The notes under the pieces: model-generated | The model's database searches: none | What the model saw: only the letters and a program-made list of their open reading frames with translations | Told to the model about the DNA's origin: nothing | Made by a program: the position numbers and the translations under genes | DNA from: Chthoniobacteraceae bacterium | GTDB taxonomy: Bacteria; Verrucomicrobiota; Verrucomicrobiia; Chthoniobacterales; Chthoniobacteraceae | Length of the DNA stretch: 64,000 nucleotides | Direction: 5' to 3' | Assembly (NCBI GenBank): GCA_947449735.1 | Contig: CANFTB010000026.1 | Span: 1 to 64,000 of the forward strand | Part shown: piece after piece, positions 18,153 through 27,373 of the stretch | Position numbering within the stretch: position 1 is the first letter of the stretch | Layout of the letters: each line of letters starts with the position of its first letter

Positions 18153-21100
18153 ATGACCGCAAGAAGCCTTTTTCAGACCTTCCTCTCCCTTTCCACCGGG
18201 TTGCTCCTGGGGCTGGATGCCCGCGCGGCCCAGCCCGCTGCCTCAGGCGGGGAGCGCAAACGCTGGGACATGGATTACGGTCCCGTTCTGAGCCTGAGCG
18301 TGCAGATGCCCGGGGAAAATCCTGGGTCCACGCCCAAGGGGGTGGCGGTTCGGGTGGGCAAGGAGCGGGAGGGGACGGTGGTTTTCGACGCGGATTTGAT
18401 GCGCTGCACCGGGGGATGGATCGGCGGGTTTATTGATTACAAGGGCGTGGCCTTCAGCGGTTCCCACGGCGGAAACCCCGGCCCTGTGGGGCAGGTGGTG
18501 TTCCGGACGTCGGCGACGCCGGGCTGGAGCAGGGCAGGGAGCTTCAAGGATCCGCGTCTGCTGCCCACGGGGTTTGGGGCGTCGACCGTGCCTTACGGTC
18601 CGCTGCCCAAGGAATGGGCGCAGTACAAGGGTTTGTACCGGCACGGAGAGAAGGTCGTCCTGTCGTACACGGTTGGCACGGCCGCGATTCTGGAGGCGCC
18701 GGACTTGGAAGGCGGCGTGCTGTCGCGCTCGTTTCATGTGCAAAACAAGGGCGCTGCCTCGTCGGTTCTGGTGGCGGAGGTGCCGGAGGGCGTGCAATGG
18801 GAGGAGCGGGACGGGTTTGTGATTCTAGCGGACGACGCGGGGAAGGCGGATTCCCGCTTGGTGCTGCGCGCGGTCGGGGCGCCGGCAGGCGCCCGCTGGA
18901 AATGGGCGGGGCCGGGCAAGGCGGCCTTGGAACTGCCCGCGTTTGCTGGGGGCGAGCGCTTCAAAATCGGTCACTGGAAGGGCACGGCTGGAGACTTGGA
19001 GAAGGGGTTTGCGGCGTTGCGCGCGCTGGCGCCGGCGGCGGATTTGACCCCGTGGACGAAACCGGGGCCGCAGCTGTGGCCGCAGGTGGTCGAAACAAAG
19101 GGACAGGTGGGAACTGAGGACGGCACCTTCCAACTGGATACGATTGCGCTGCCCATGGACAACCCCTGGCACTCGTGGCTGAGGCTGGGCGGGCTCGACT
19201 TTTTTAAGGACGGGCGCGTGGCGTTCTCCACCTTCGCGGGTGACGTTTGGATCGGATCCGGCATCGACGACGGGTTGCAGAACATCCGCTGGAAGCGGTT
19301 TGCGGCGGGCTTGCACCAGGCCCTCGGGCTCCGGATCGTGGACGACGTGATCTACGTCACCTGCCGCGACGGGATCATGCGGCTGATTGATTCGAACAAG
19401 GACGGGGAGGCTGATTTCTACGAGTGCTTCAACAATACGGTGCAGGTGACGCCCAACTTCCACGAGTTCATGTTCGATTTGCAGACGGACTCGCAGGGAA
19501 ACTTTTACTTCGCCAAAGGCGGTCCGGTGAAGGGCGGCGGCCGCGGTTGGGATCCGATCGCCGAGCACAACGGGACGATGATGCGGGTTTCGAAGGACGG
19601 CTCGAAGTTTGAGGTGTTCGCGACCGGGTTGCGGGCGCCGAACGGGATTTGCGTCGGCCCGGGGGACATCGTGACTTCGGGCGACAACGAGGGCACCTGG
19701 GTGCCGATGTGCTACCTGCACATTGTGAAAAAGGGCTCGTTTTTGAGCGTGCCGGACCTTTCGCACAAGGAGCCGCTGCCGACGGCGTTTGATCCGCATG
19801 TCTGCTTTTTCCCCAAGTCGGTGGATAATTCGTCCGGCGGCCAGGTATGGGTGACGAGTCCGAAGTGGGGGCCGCTTCAGGGGCGTATGCTGCACCTGAG
19901 CTACGGCCAGGCGTCGCTTTACGAGGTCATGATGGAGGAGGTGAACGGCGTGGTGCAGGGGGGCGTGACCAAGGTGCCCTTGAAGTTCGCGACGGGTTTG
20001 ATGCGCGGGCGTTTTTCGCCGGCCGACGGCCAGTTGTATCTGGCCGGGCAGCGGGGATGGCAGACCAGCGGCACGGAGGAGGGGGCGATCCAGCGGGTGC
20101 GTTACACTGGAAAGCCGCATCACGCTCCCAAGGCGGTGCGCGTGACCGACCGCGGGCTGCACATTGATTTTGACGAACCAGTGGATCCCGAAACCGCGGG
20201 GAACCCGGACAACTACAGCGTGGAGCAGTACAACTACCGCTGGACCTCTAATTACGGGTCGAAGGACTACCGTCCGAGCAATCCGGAGGAGCTGGGCCAT
20301 GACTTTGTGGACGTCACCGGAGTGCGTTTGGCGGCGGACAAAAAGTCGGTGCTGCTGCAGGTGGCCGGATTGAAGCCGGTGATGCAGAGCGAGATTACGA
20401 TGCGCATTAAGTCGGCGAGCGGGGTGGCGCTGCCGGAGAAGATTTACCACACCATCAACGCGGTGGGTCGGGAAACCGGTCCGGATCTCGCGGGGACGGT
20501 GGTCTCGACCACCGGCGCGGCGTTGCAGACCGCGGGTAGCGGCGTGGCGTTGACCCTCAAGGCGGGCGGCAAGACGGATGTGCGCCGGGACCGGTTGGTG
20601 GCGTTGCACGTGCCGGAGGGCGGCGCGCTGTCGCCCTTTTTGCCCAAGGGCGCGTTTGAGGCGCGCTGGGAGTCGGTGCTGACGGTGCCGCTGCGCAAGC
20701 AGGTGACGTTGCTCGCGGAGGGTGAGGGCACGGTCAAGGTGAGCGTGAATGGAAGGGCCGTGTTTGAAGGGGCACTCGCGGAGGCGGGGAAACGCCTGGA
20801 GGGCGGGGTGGAACTTCGCAAGGGGGGCAACGCGCTTTCGGTTGAGTACCGGAGCCCGGCGAAGGGCGAAGCGACGCTGCGCCTCTTGTGGGCGTCTTCG
20901 GACTTTGCGGCGGAACCGGTGCAACCGACGGCGCTTTCGGTGCCGGCGGAGCAGTCCGGGGCGGTGGCTTCGGGGATGCTTTTGCGCGAGGGGCGCCAGT
21001 TGTTTGCGCAGGCGAACTGTGTGTCCTGCCACGAGGCGGGAGCCGAGGTGTCGGTGGCGGCTGTGAAGGGGCAGTCGGCGGACGCGATGCCCGAACTGGG

Positions 21101-22508
21101 ACGCAAGGCGCCATTGCTCGCCGAAGTGGGAGCGCGTTTTGAGCAGGCCTGGCTCGCGGAATGGATCCGGAATCCGCACCAGACGCGGCCGGGGAGTCTG
21201 ATGCCGGCGGTGCTGCACGGGCCGGAGGCGGCGCAGCAGGCGGCCGACATTGCGGCGTTTTTGGGGAGCCAGGGGACGCCCTCCGCGGAGGTGCTTCCGG
21301 ACGGCGCGACCGAGGGCGGGAAGCTGTTTGGAAACCTGGGCTGCATTGCTTGTCACAGCACCCCTCAGAGCAAGGTGGGCAACGATTTCAACCGCGTTCC
21401 GCTGAACCATGTCAGCGACAAGTGGAAGCCCGCAGCCTTGAAGAGCTACCTGCTGGATCCGCTCAAGTACCATCCCGGGGCGCGCATGCCGAAGACGCCG
21501 CTGAACGACCGCGAGGCGGGCGAACTGGCTTCGTACCTGATGTCTTTTCCCAAGACCGCTCCCGCGAAAGTTCTCGCGGGCGACCTGAACAAGGGGGCGC
21601 AGTTGTTCGCTTCGGTGGGATGCTTGCAGTGCCACGCGGGCGTGCCCGGAACCGCGGCGCCGCTTGCGAAGTTGGTGGCGAAGGCGTGGGACGCGGGGTG
21701 CCTTGCAGAGACGGCGGCGGTGCGCGGCTCCGCGCCGGATTTCCAGTTCAGCAGGCCTCAGCGCGAGGCGCTCCGGTTGCTGGCGAAGGAGGGGGTGCGT
21801 TCGGTGGAGCAGGACTCGCCGCTCGAGTTTGCCCAGCGCGCGGTGCTGGATTTGCGGTGCGTGGCTTGCCATCAGATGGACGCGCGGCAGAGCGTTTGGT
21901 CGTCGGTGACGGAGGAGGCCAACATGCTGGGGGCGCTGAAGGGCGGCCCGACGCAGGCCAAGCCCCACGGACCGCGGTACACGACGAGCATTCCGCAGCT
22001 GACCTGGCTGGGTGAAAAACTGCAGCCCGCGTGGAGCACGCGGATGATCGCGGGCGAGATTTCCGAGAAGCCGCGTCCGTATTTGTTCGGACGGATGCCC
22101 GCGTTCACGGCGCACGCCGGGTTGCTGGCGAGGGGCCTTTCGCACTGGCACGGGTTCAGCGACCGGGCGGAAACGATGGGCGGCCCCGCCGGGGATCTGG
22201 CGGCTGCGGGGGCGAAGTTGCTGGGGGATCAGGGCGGGTTTGCGTGCACGGTTTGCCACGACGTTGGCAAGCAAATGGCCACCGCTCCGTTTGAGGCGCC
22301 GGCGTTGAACCTGTCGTGGGCCGCGCAGCGCCTGCGCCTGTCCTACTACCAGCGCTGGCTGGCGAATCCGCAGCGTGTGGATCCCGAGACGAAGATGCCG
22401 CGCTACGCTGACATGAAAGAGCGCACGCAGTTGAACGGCATTCTCGAAGGGGACGGCCGGCGGCAGTTTGACGCCATCCGGCAGTATCTGTTGAGCATCT
22501 CGGAGTAG
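18153..22508 (+). CDS. Giant secreted multiheme protein with dehydrogenase-like propeller (five CxxCH)
   Basis: A 1451-residue secreted protein with a signal peptide (residues 1-25, ending ARAAQP). The N-terminal domain (about 35-190; WDMDYGPVLSLSV, GWIGGFIDYKGVAFSGSHGG) resembles a domain I associate with Verrucomicrobial cytochrome proteins (DUF6797), recalled not searched. A glucose/sorbosone-dehydrogenase-like propeller follows (about 320-680), then beta-rich domains. The C-terminal 500 residues carry five heme-binding motifs starting at C956, C1064, C1157, C1236 and C1365 (CVSCH, CIACH, CLQCH, CVACH, CTVCH). The likely role is periplasmic oxidation of a polyol or sugar with electron transfer along the hemes. 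The substrate is unknown. It is divergent from the suf regulator and appears monocistronic. Confidence 0.85.
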   Translation: MTARSLFQTFLSLSTGLLLGLDARAAQPAASGGERKRWDMDYGPVLSLSVQMPGENPGSTPKGVAVRVGKEREGTVVFDADLMRCTGGWIGGFIDYKGVAFSGSHGGNPGPVGQVVFRTSATPGWSRAGSFKDPRLLPTGFGASTVPYGPLPKEWAQYKGLYRHGEKVVLSYTVGTAAILEAPDLEGGVLSRSFHVQNKGAASSVLVAEVPEGVQWEERDGFVILADDAGKADSRLVLRAVGAPAGARWKWAGPGKAALELPAFAGGERFKIGHWKGTAGDLEKGFAALRALAPAADLTPWTKPGPQLWPQVVETKGQVGTEDGTFQLDTIALPMDNPWHSWLRLGGLDFFKDGRVAFSTFAGDVWIGSGIDDGLQNIRWKRFAAGLHQALGLRIVDDVIYVTCRDGIMRLIDSNKDGEADFYECFNNTVQVTPNFHEFMFDLQTDSQGNFYFAKGGPVKGGGRGWDPIAEHNGTMMRVSKDGSKFEVFATGLRAPNGICVGPGDIVTSGDNEGTWVPMCYLHIVKKGSFLSVPDLSHKEPLPTAFDPHVCFFPKSVDNSSGGQVWVTSPKWGPLQGRMLHLSYGQASLYEVMMEEVNGVVQGGVTKVPLKFATGLMRGRFSPADGQLYLAGQRGWQTSGTEEGAIQRVRYTGKPHHAPKAVRVTDRGLHIDFDEPVDPETAGNPDNYSVEQYNYRWTSNYGSKDYRPSNPEELGHDFVDVTGVRLAADKKSVLLQVAGLKPVMQSEITMRIKSASGVALPEKIYHTINAVGRETGPDLAGTVVSTTGAALQTAGSGVALTLKAGGKTDVRRDRLVALHVPEGGALSPFLPKGAFEARWESVLTVPLRKQVTLLAEGEGTVKVSVNGRAVFEGALAEAGKRLEGGVELRKGGNALSVEYRSPAKGEATLRLLWASSDFAAEPVQPTALSVPAEQSGAVASGMLLREGRQLFAQANCVSCHEAGAEVSVAAVKGQSADAMPELGRKAPLLAEVGARFEQAWLAEWIRNPHQTRPGSLMPAVLHGPEAAQQAADIAAFLGSQGTPSAEVLPDGATEGGKLFGNLGCIACHSTPQSKVGNDFNRVPLNHVSDKWKPAALKSYLLDPLKYHPGARMPKTPLNDREAGELASYLMSFPKTAPAKVLAGDLNKGAQLFASVGCLQCHAGVPGTAAPLAKLVAKAWDAGCLAETAAVRGSAPDFQFSRPQREALRLLAKEGVRSVEQDSPLEFAQRAVLDLRCVACHQMDARQSVWSSVTEEANMLGALKGGPTQAKPHGPRYTTSIPQLTWLGEKLQPAWSTRMIAGEISEKPRPYLFGRMPAFTAHAGLLARGLSHWHGFSDRAETMGGPAGDLAAAGAKLLGDQGGFACTVCHDVGKQMATAPFEAPALNLSWAAQRLRLSYYQRWLANPQRVDPETKMPRYADMKERTQLNGILEGDGRRQFDAIRQYLLSISE

Positions 22509-22697
22509 AGGCGGCGGAACGGAGGCGCCTTCACGGCATCGCATTGGTGGCGTGCCTCATGGCGTTGCCACGGGGCTATGGCAGCCCGCTCCATGGGTGT
22601 TAGGGGCCGAGGCTCGAGGCCTACTTGCCTTGTCGCCCATGCGCCGGCCTGGGGAGTTGTTAACAGTCAGGAAATCAGGGAACGAGATGACGCGCAA
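22509..22697. other. Convergent gap with short GC-rich inverted repeats
   Basis: A 189-bp gap between two convergent genes. It has several short self-complementary stretches, such as AGGCTCGAGGCCT near 22609, that could end transcription. No gene or long repeat was found. Confidence 0.3.
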
Positions 22698-23903
22698 TTA
22701 CCTCAGTTCCCCCGGAATCTCGCGAAAGTTCCAGACGACCGGCTTGTGGGTGCGGCCGTAGACCCAGTAGTTGGGAACCTGAATGGTGGTGCCCAAGTTG
22801 GCGCTTGTGGTGAGCGACCAAACGATGCTTTTAGACACCGGAAAATACGGTTCGGTCCCTTTGAAGCTCACGGAGATCTTTGTTTCCCTGTCGTTGCCTC
22901 AGCTCAGAATTTGGCCAGTAAAACTGATCGGCTTTCCGTCATCCTTGGTGTCGTACTCCGTTTTGACGGCCCATGTCCTGGTCACCTTTCGATCCTCAAT
23001 GGAGATATCAATCGTATGCAGGGCGGCGACCGCGGCGTCGTCTTCCGGTCGGTGGAAGTGAAACCGTCTCACCGTTGCGTTAGCGGGAGCCTCCGGCTGC
23101 TCTTTCTGCTCTGAAATCTTTGGCGGCGCAGCATTTTTAACAACCATCGACGTGATCTTGCTGATGCTGGTTGGGCGCTTTGGATTGACTGACAGGGAGC
23201 ACTGCAGCGTGCTCGACCGCGGTTTGGAACCTTCCATCGCCGTATAGCTCAATTTGAAGGTACACGATAGCGGATTGCTGGATTTGAAGTCGGTGACCTG
23301 TCCTCGCCAGTCCGTGTAACGCTTCCAATCTCCTTTAATATCGGCGAGTACAGCGGCGCGAGACATGGGTCGAAGTTGATAGTACTGCACAGGATCATCT
23401 AACAACTGGGTGACAGCGCCGAGATCCTGGTTCTCTATGGCTTTGAAAAAAGAGCGCACCGTGGTTTCGATTGAACTTTCCTGCGTTTGTGCCGCCGTCT
23501 TTGCTGGCGGGGCAGACTTGGCTGCACCCCACTTCACGTCACGGATCCGGGTCAGGTCCGTCGGCTCTTTTTGCCCGGCGAGAACCTCCTCAACCATGTC
23601 CCAGACAACGACACATTCCTTTCCGATGTACGACTTCGGGGAGGCCGCAACTTTGTTCACCGACGGTTCCGCATCCAGAATGGCGAAGACATTGGTTTCG
23701 CCGGTCTTGCTTTGGACCAGCCAGCCCTGAAAGTTCTTCTTGCTTCCCTGAAGACGGTGTTTTCCCGGCGCGATGCCCTTAAAAAGGCCCCGGAATTCGC
23801 CGGAATCAGCATATTCCGAAAGTTGGACCGCCCTGAGCGACGGGAGGTTGAAAAACAACCCGATTAACAGGAGCAAGGGGGTGCGCTTGAATATCCAGTT
23901 CAT
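22698..23903 (-). pseudogene. Secreted protein of unknown function interrupted by an in-frame TGA
   Basis: The intact first part (22899-23903) encodes 334 residues: a signal peptide (residues 1-25, LLLLIGLFFNLPSLRA), a domain with NVFAILDAEPSVNKVA, and a region around residue 145-250 that resembles an SnoaL/nuclear-transport-factor-like fold (TTVRSFFKAIENQDLGAV). It stops at a TGA (22899-22901). The same frame then continues for 66 sense codons to TAA at 22698-22700 with codon choice like its neighbours, encoding ISVSFKGTEPYF and NYWVYGRTHKPVVWNFREI. A single base change, for example TGG to TGA, would explain this; a sequencing error or readthrough are alternatives. I do not recognise the family and give no function. 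Confidence 0.7.
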
Positions 23904-24440
23904 TGCGGAATGAATCTATGATGCAGGCGGAGCCAAGCTAGCCTGAAATCAAAGTTTGAAACTCCAGCGATGCTTAAGGGCGTCTGGGTTCCGCAGAGGC
24001 TTGGGACCGGTTGGCGGCGGCCGCTTTATTGCCACAGTCCGCGTTCCAATGTTCGGTAGCTGATCGCTGTGAATTTGAATGAGTGATGGGGGCAGATGGC
24101 TACTTTTTTGGCTCACGAAAATTCAAGATCAGTGCCACTACATTCTGTCAGCGTGTCTGTCGGCTTGCTAAAGAAAATGTATGGAAAAATCTCGAGCAAT
24201 ATTTGCGCTGTGGTCTTTAAGGAGCAGGTACGGCAGATCTCGCTAGATAGGAAAACGGGTTGATTCAAAGCGGAGATTCGTTGATAAAGTAAGGGTGGCT
24301 ATCTTTGAGTCCGTGCTTTGCGGTGAAAGCTTTGCTCCTGAGCAACCTTTGTCCATATTTTAGAGGGATTGGGTAACGAATCTGAACAAGACTGTTAAGT
24401 TAGGCTCATATTTGTCGCCGTATTGCTGAATTTCCACCCT
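23904..24440. other. Divergent intergenic region, AT-richer than average
   Basis: A 537-bp gap between the divergent secreted-protein gene and the radical SAM gene. It is visibly richer in A/T than its surroundings and holds no convincing ORF, tRNA or repeat. It forms the left border of the glycan locus, so it probably carries the promoter of the radical SAM gene. Confidence 0.4.
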
Positions 24441-25988
24441 ATGAAAGTTTGCCTAGTCCGAGCCCCGCTGACTCTTAGTAAATATGCATCGGCGTCTCCT
24501 GCGGTTCCGCCCATCGGTCTCGCTTATGTGGCTGCCATGTTGGTACATGACGGTCATGACGTTTCAGTAGTTGACTCGATTGGGGAGGCGATCGACGAGT
24601 ATATTCCCTTTCGTGATGACACTGTTTACCGGGGGCTCACCTTGGAGCAGATCGTGGAGCGTTCGCCTGCGGCGGATGTTTTCGGTGTCAGCGTGATGTT
24701 TTCACAGGACTGGCCTCTCACGCGGATCTTGATTCAGAAGCTGAAGGACAGGCATCCGCATTCTTTGATCGTGTGTGGCGGGGAGCATGCGACGGCGGAG
24801 TCCAAAGGATCGATGGAGGGATGTCCTGAGCTCGACTTTATTGTTTCGGGCGAGGGCGAGTACACGATGTCGGAATTGCTTCTGACGCTGGATCAAAAGG
24901 GAGATCTCTCGAAGGTTTCGGGCATTCACTACAGGAATTCTGCCGGCGAGGTGTTGCACACCCCGAAGCGGGCGCGGGTGAAGTCGCTTGATGAAATACC
25001 TTGGCCCGCGTGGGATTTGTTTCCGTTGGAGAACTATTTGAGCGCGGGGCACGGGTGGGGTGTGAACAGGGGACGAAGCATGCCGATGGTGGCCTCGCGA
25101 GGGTGTCCCTACCAGTGCACTTTTTGCTCCAATCCCCAGATGTGGACTCCCCGGTGGGTGGTTCGCTCGGTGGATGATGTCATTGCAGAAATCAAGTTCT
25201 ATATTGAGAAGTACCAAGCAAAAAACATTGATTTTCAGGATCTTACGGCAATCATTAAGAAGGACTGGATCATTAGCTTCTGTCAGAAGCTGATTGAGGA
25301 AAACATAGTTATCACTTGGCAGTTGCCTACGGGAACCCGAAGCGAGGCCATTGACGAGGAGGTCGCCCCTTATCTTTACGCCTCGGGGTGCCGGAACATG
25401 ACGTATGCTCCTGAAAGCGGCGATCTGGAGGTTTTGAAGCGGATCAAAAAGAAGGTCCATCTTGACGCTATCATCAAGTCGACCCGGGCGGCCGTCAGGG
25501 CCGGCATTAACGTCAAATACAACTTCATCTTCGGATTCCCCGAAGACACATACGCGAACATTCCTTCAACGTTGTGGTTTATGTGGAGGATCGCTCTGGT
25601 CGGGGTAAGCGACATTTCCATCGCGCCTTTTTCGCCATACCCGGGCTCTGAACTGTTTTTCAAACTGCAGCGGGAGGGAAAAATCCCGGCCAAACTGGAC
25701 GATGCTTACTACATGAGCATTCCCTTCTCCGACATGTCGAAGACAGTGAGCTGGTGTGAAAACTTTTCTCCGAAGGCGCTGAACCGCCTCAGGAATGTGG
25801 CGATGATGTCCTTCTACCTTGTTTCTTGGCTGACACATCCGCTCCGTCCTTTTCGTGTGCTTACGAACCTGCTGACTGGCAGGGAGGAGTCCCGCATGGA
25901 CAAAGCGCTGGCCGATATGAAGCGGCGTATGCGTCTTCTGAGTTCGAAGAAAGAGACGCTGAATCCGGGAAGCGTCAGTCCTTTCTAA
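24441..25988 (+). CDS. B12-binding-domain radical SAM protein
   Basis: A 515-residue enzyme. Residues 1-150 form a cobalamin-binding-like Rossmann domain (VPPIGLAYVAAML, GGEHATAES) without an obvious DxHxxG motif. The radical SAM core starts at RGCPYQCTFCSNP, which provides the three cluster cysteines CxxxCxxC, and continues with the FIFGFPEDT segment. BchE-like family members methylate unactivated carbons or rearrange lipids, polyketides and sugars. Location at the edge of a glycan locus suggests modification of a surface lipid or sugar; this is inference. The ATG at 24441 is preferred over a TTG six codons upstream because the Rossmann strand MKVCLVRAP starts there; it follows TTTCCACCCT. 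Confidence 0.85.
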   Translation: MKVCLVRAPLTLSKYASASPAVPPIGLAYVAAMLVHDGHDVSVVDSIGEAIDEYIPFRDDTVYRGLTLEQIVERSPAADVFGVSVMFSQDWPLTRILIQKLKDRHPHSLIVCGGEHATAESKGSMEGCPELDFIVSGEGEYTMSELLLTLDQKGDLSKVSGIHYRNSAGEVLHTPKRARVKSLDEIPWPAWDLFPLENYLSAGHGWGVNRGRSMPMVASRGCPYQCTFCSNPQMWTPRWVVRSVDDVIAEIKFYIEKYQAKNIDFQDLTAIIKKDWIISFCQKLIEENIVITWQLPTGTRSEAIDEEVAPYLYASGCRNMTYAPESGDLEVLKRIKKKVHLDAIIKSTRAAVRAGINVKYNFIFGFPEDTYANIPSTLWFMWRIALVGVSDISIAPFSPYPGSELFFKLQREGKIPAKLDDAYYMSIPFSDMSKTVSWCENFSPKALNRLRNVAMMSFYLVSWLTHPLRPFRVLTNLLTGREESRMDKALADMKRRMRLLSSKKETLNPGSVSPF

Positions 25989-26175
25989 TTCTGTCTTCCC
26001 CGCCGGTTGCCGGACACGGCGAATCTGCATTCGCCTGCGCAGGCAGTGTGGGATGCCCCGATGCATCCCCTGGGTGATGCGTGCTGTGGAGTTCCTGCGG
26101 AGTTTGGAGCGCTTTTGCTCAGCCTTGGAGATGAGCGCAGCGTCATTCCTCGCCCTCTCAGAAGTCCAACGCTTG

Positions 26176-26367
26176 TCAGGAACGCCCGTTCAGGATGTCT
26201 TTCAGCTTCTGCGAATCCACAGACTTTAAGCTGTCGTAGCGGGCGCCGGTGATCAGCCCGGCTCCGAAGAGCTTCTTCAGCAGGGCGCTGATGTTGGCAT
26301 CGCTGTCGCCTTCCTCCAGCTGTTCTCCAAACAACACCACCATCAGGGTTTTTCCAACGATGTTCAT
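26176..26367 (-). CDS. Small protein of unknown function (63 residues)
   Basis: I do not recognise this protein. The 63 codons show the strong G/C third-position bias of real genes here, and the product (MNIVGKTLMVVLFGEQLEEG to KDILNGRS) has a hydrophobic N-terminal strand and an amphipathic C-terminal helix. The frame is open up to 26574, but bias weakens upstream of 26367, so the ATG at 26367 is chosen. It follows the KdsC-like phosphatase gene on the same strand after about 190 bp. It could instead be the remaining C-terminal part of a longer gene. Confidence 0.45.
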   Translation of the reverse strand: MNIVGKTLMVVLFGEQLEEGDSDANISALLKKLFGAGLITGARYDSLKSVDSQKLKDILNGRS

Positions 26368-26557
26368 CAGAATGCCGAAGGGAGTCCCGAAAGCGGCTAT
26401 TGAACGTCTCACTGTAAGGGTTTTCCCACGGGCTCCCAGGGGCGATGTAGAGCGTTTGAAATCCCCGATCTGCAATCCATTTAGGACTGCCGGCCGGGCA
26501 AAGATGCCGGCGAAGCGTTGAATCCTTTGGCCGCCCCCTGCGCGGGGAGTGGCAGCG

Positions 26558-27106
26558 TCACACCGTCCATTCACCCGACATTTTGTGCTGGGCTCCGGGA
26601 AGCTGGAGGGGATCGTAGGGGACGAAAAAGCGTTCGAGCAGGTGCAGGCAGGCCTCTGCCACTGCGCGGTCGCCTCCCGGGCGGGCCGTGACGTAGTGGG
26701 CCGCCTGCTTCGCCATGGGATCAGCGTTTGCGGGAGCGAGGGCGTACGCCACCTGGCGCATGACGTAGTGGTCGAAAATTCCGTCTCCCATGTAAATGAC
26801 GGAATCCAGCGGATACCTTTCGGCGATCCAGTCGACGCGGCGGATGGTGCTCACAAGGTCCAGTTCGAAACCCATGTCGTCGACGATGCGTTTTTGGGAG
26901 ATGGCGAATCCCTTGCGGTCTCCGGTGACGAAGCGGATTTTCATGTAGGGCTTCAGAAGGGAGAGGCCGTCGTGGTCGTCGGCGCCGAAGACCTTCAGCA
27001 TCTTGCCCTCGGCGCTGTAAAAGAAGGTGCCCGAGGTCATGACGCCGTCCACGTCCAGGATGAAAACGGAGGGTTTCGGCGCGGTGGGTGGGGTGGGGGC
27101 TGACAT
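26558..27106 (-). CDS. KdsC-like HAD phosphatase
   Basis: A 182-residue HAD-superfamily phosphatase without a cap domain, similar to KDO-8-phosphate phosphatase. Motif I is ILDVDGVMTSG (nucleophile Asp and general-acid Asp), motif II is in RFVTGDR, and motif IV is YMGDGIFD with the GDxxxD metal ligands. The C-terminal tail has the ARPGGDRAVAE segment typical of KdsC, which closes over the neighbouring subunit's active site. Related proteins hydrolyse 2-keto-3-deoxy sugar acid phosphates during LPS and sialic acid synthesis. No KDO synthase or cytidylyltransferase is in the window, so the substrate is open. It is divergent from the cupin gene. Confidence 0.8.
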   Translation of the reverse strand: MSAPTPPTAPKPSVFILDVDGVMTSGTFFYSAEGKMLKVFGADDHDGLSLLKPYMKIRFVTGDRKGFAISQKRIVDDMGFELDLVSTIRRVDWIAERYPLDSVIYMGDGIFDHYVMRQVAYALAPANADPMAKQAAHYVTARPGGDRAVAEACLHLLERFFVPYDPLQLPGAQHKMSGEWTV

Positions 27107-27373
27107 GGGAGGTGGAGTTTTCGGCAGTTGCGGGAGGGATTCAAGCTAACAGCGGAAGGACGTAGCCGTGCGGACAGCGGCCAACCGGACCCGGTGGAGG
27201 AGAGGATGTCGGGGGAGGTGTGATCCTTGACGACATTCTCTCGACGCCTGTTTCTGCTTTTAGAAAACTGAGTTTCGCACAGGATCCTGCCAAAACCATT
27301 CTGTGTCGCGTTGAAATTGCCCCCGATTGAAGACGGGCTGCGCGCAATTCCTGATTAGTTTTTCCAAACCTAT
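27107..27373. other. Divergent promoter region of the phosphatase and the cupin operon
   Basis: A 267-bp gap between two divergent starts. It has no gene. The cupin start is preceded by TTTTTCCAAACCTAT, one of several similar non-Shine-Dalgarno leaders in the window. Confidence 0.35.

Noticed and set aside
18825-22544. A 1239-codon open frame on the minus strand opposite the multiheme gene
   Set aside because: Its product is rich in Arg, His and Gln with no domain, and the plus-strand frame has clear domains and heme motifs.
22899-22901. The internal TGA as a selenocysteine codon
   Set aside because: No hairpin of SECIS type is evident just downstream and the protein has no redox motif at this point. 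A mutation or error is simpler.
26558-27106. The HAD protein as GmhB, completing a GDP-heptose pathway
   Set aside because: Its motifs, including the GGDRAVAE tail, fit KdsC, whereas GmhB has a zinc loop that is missing here.
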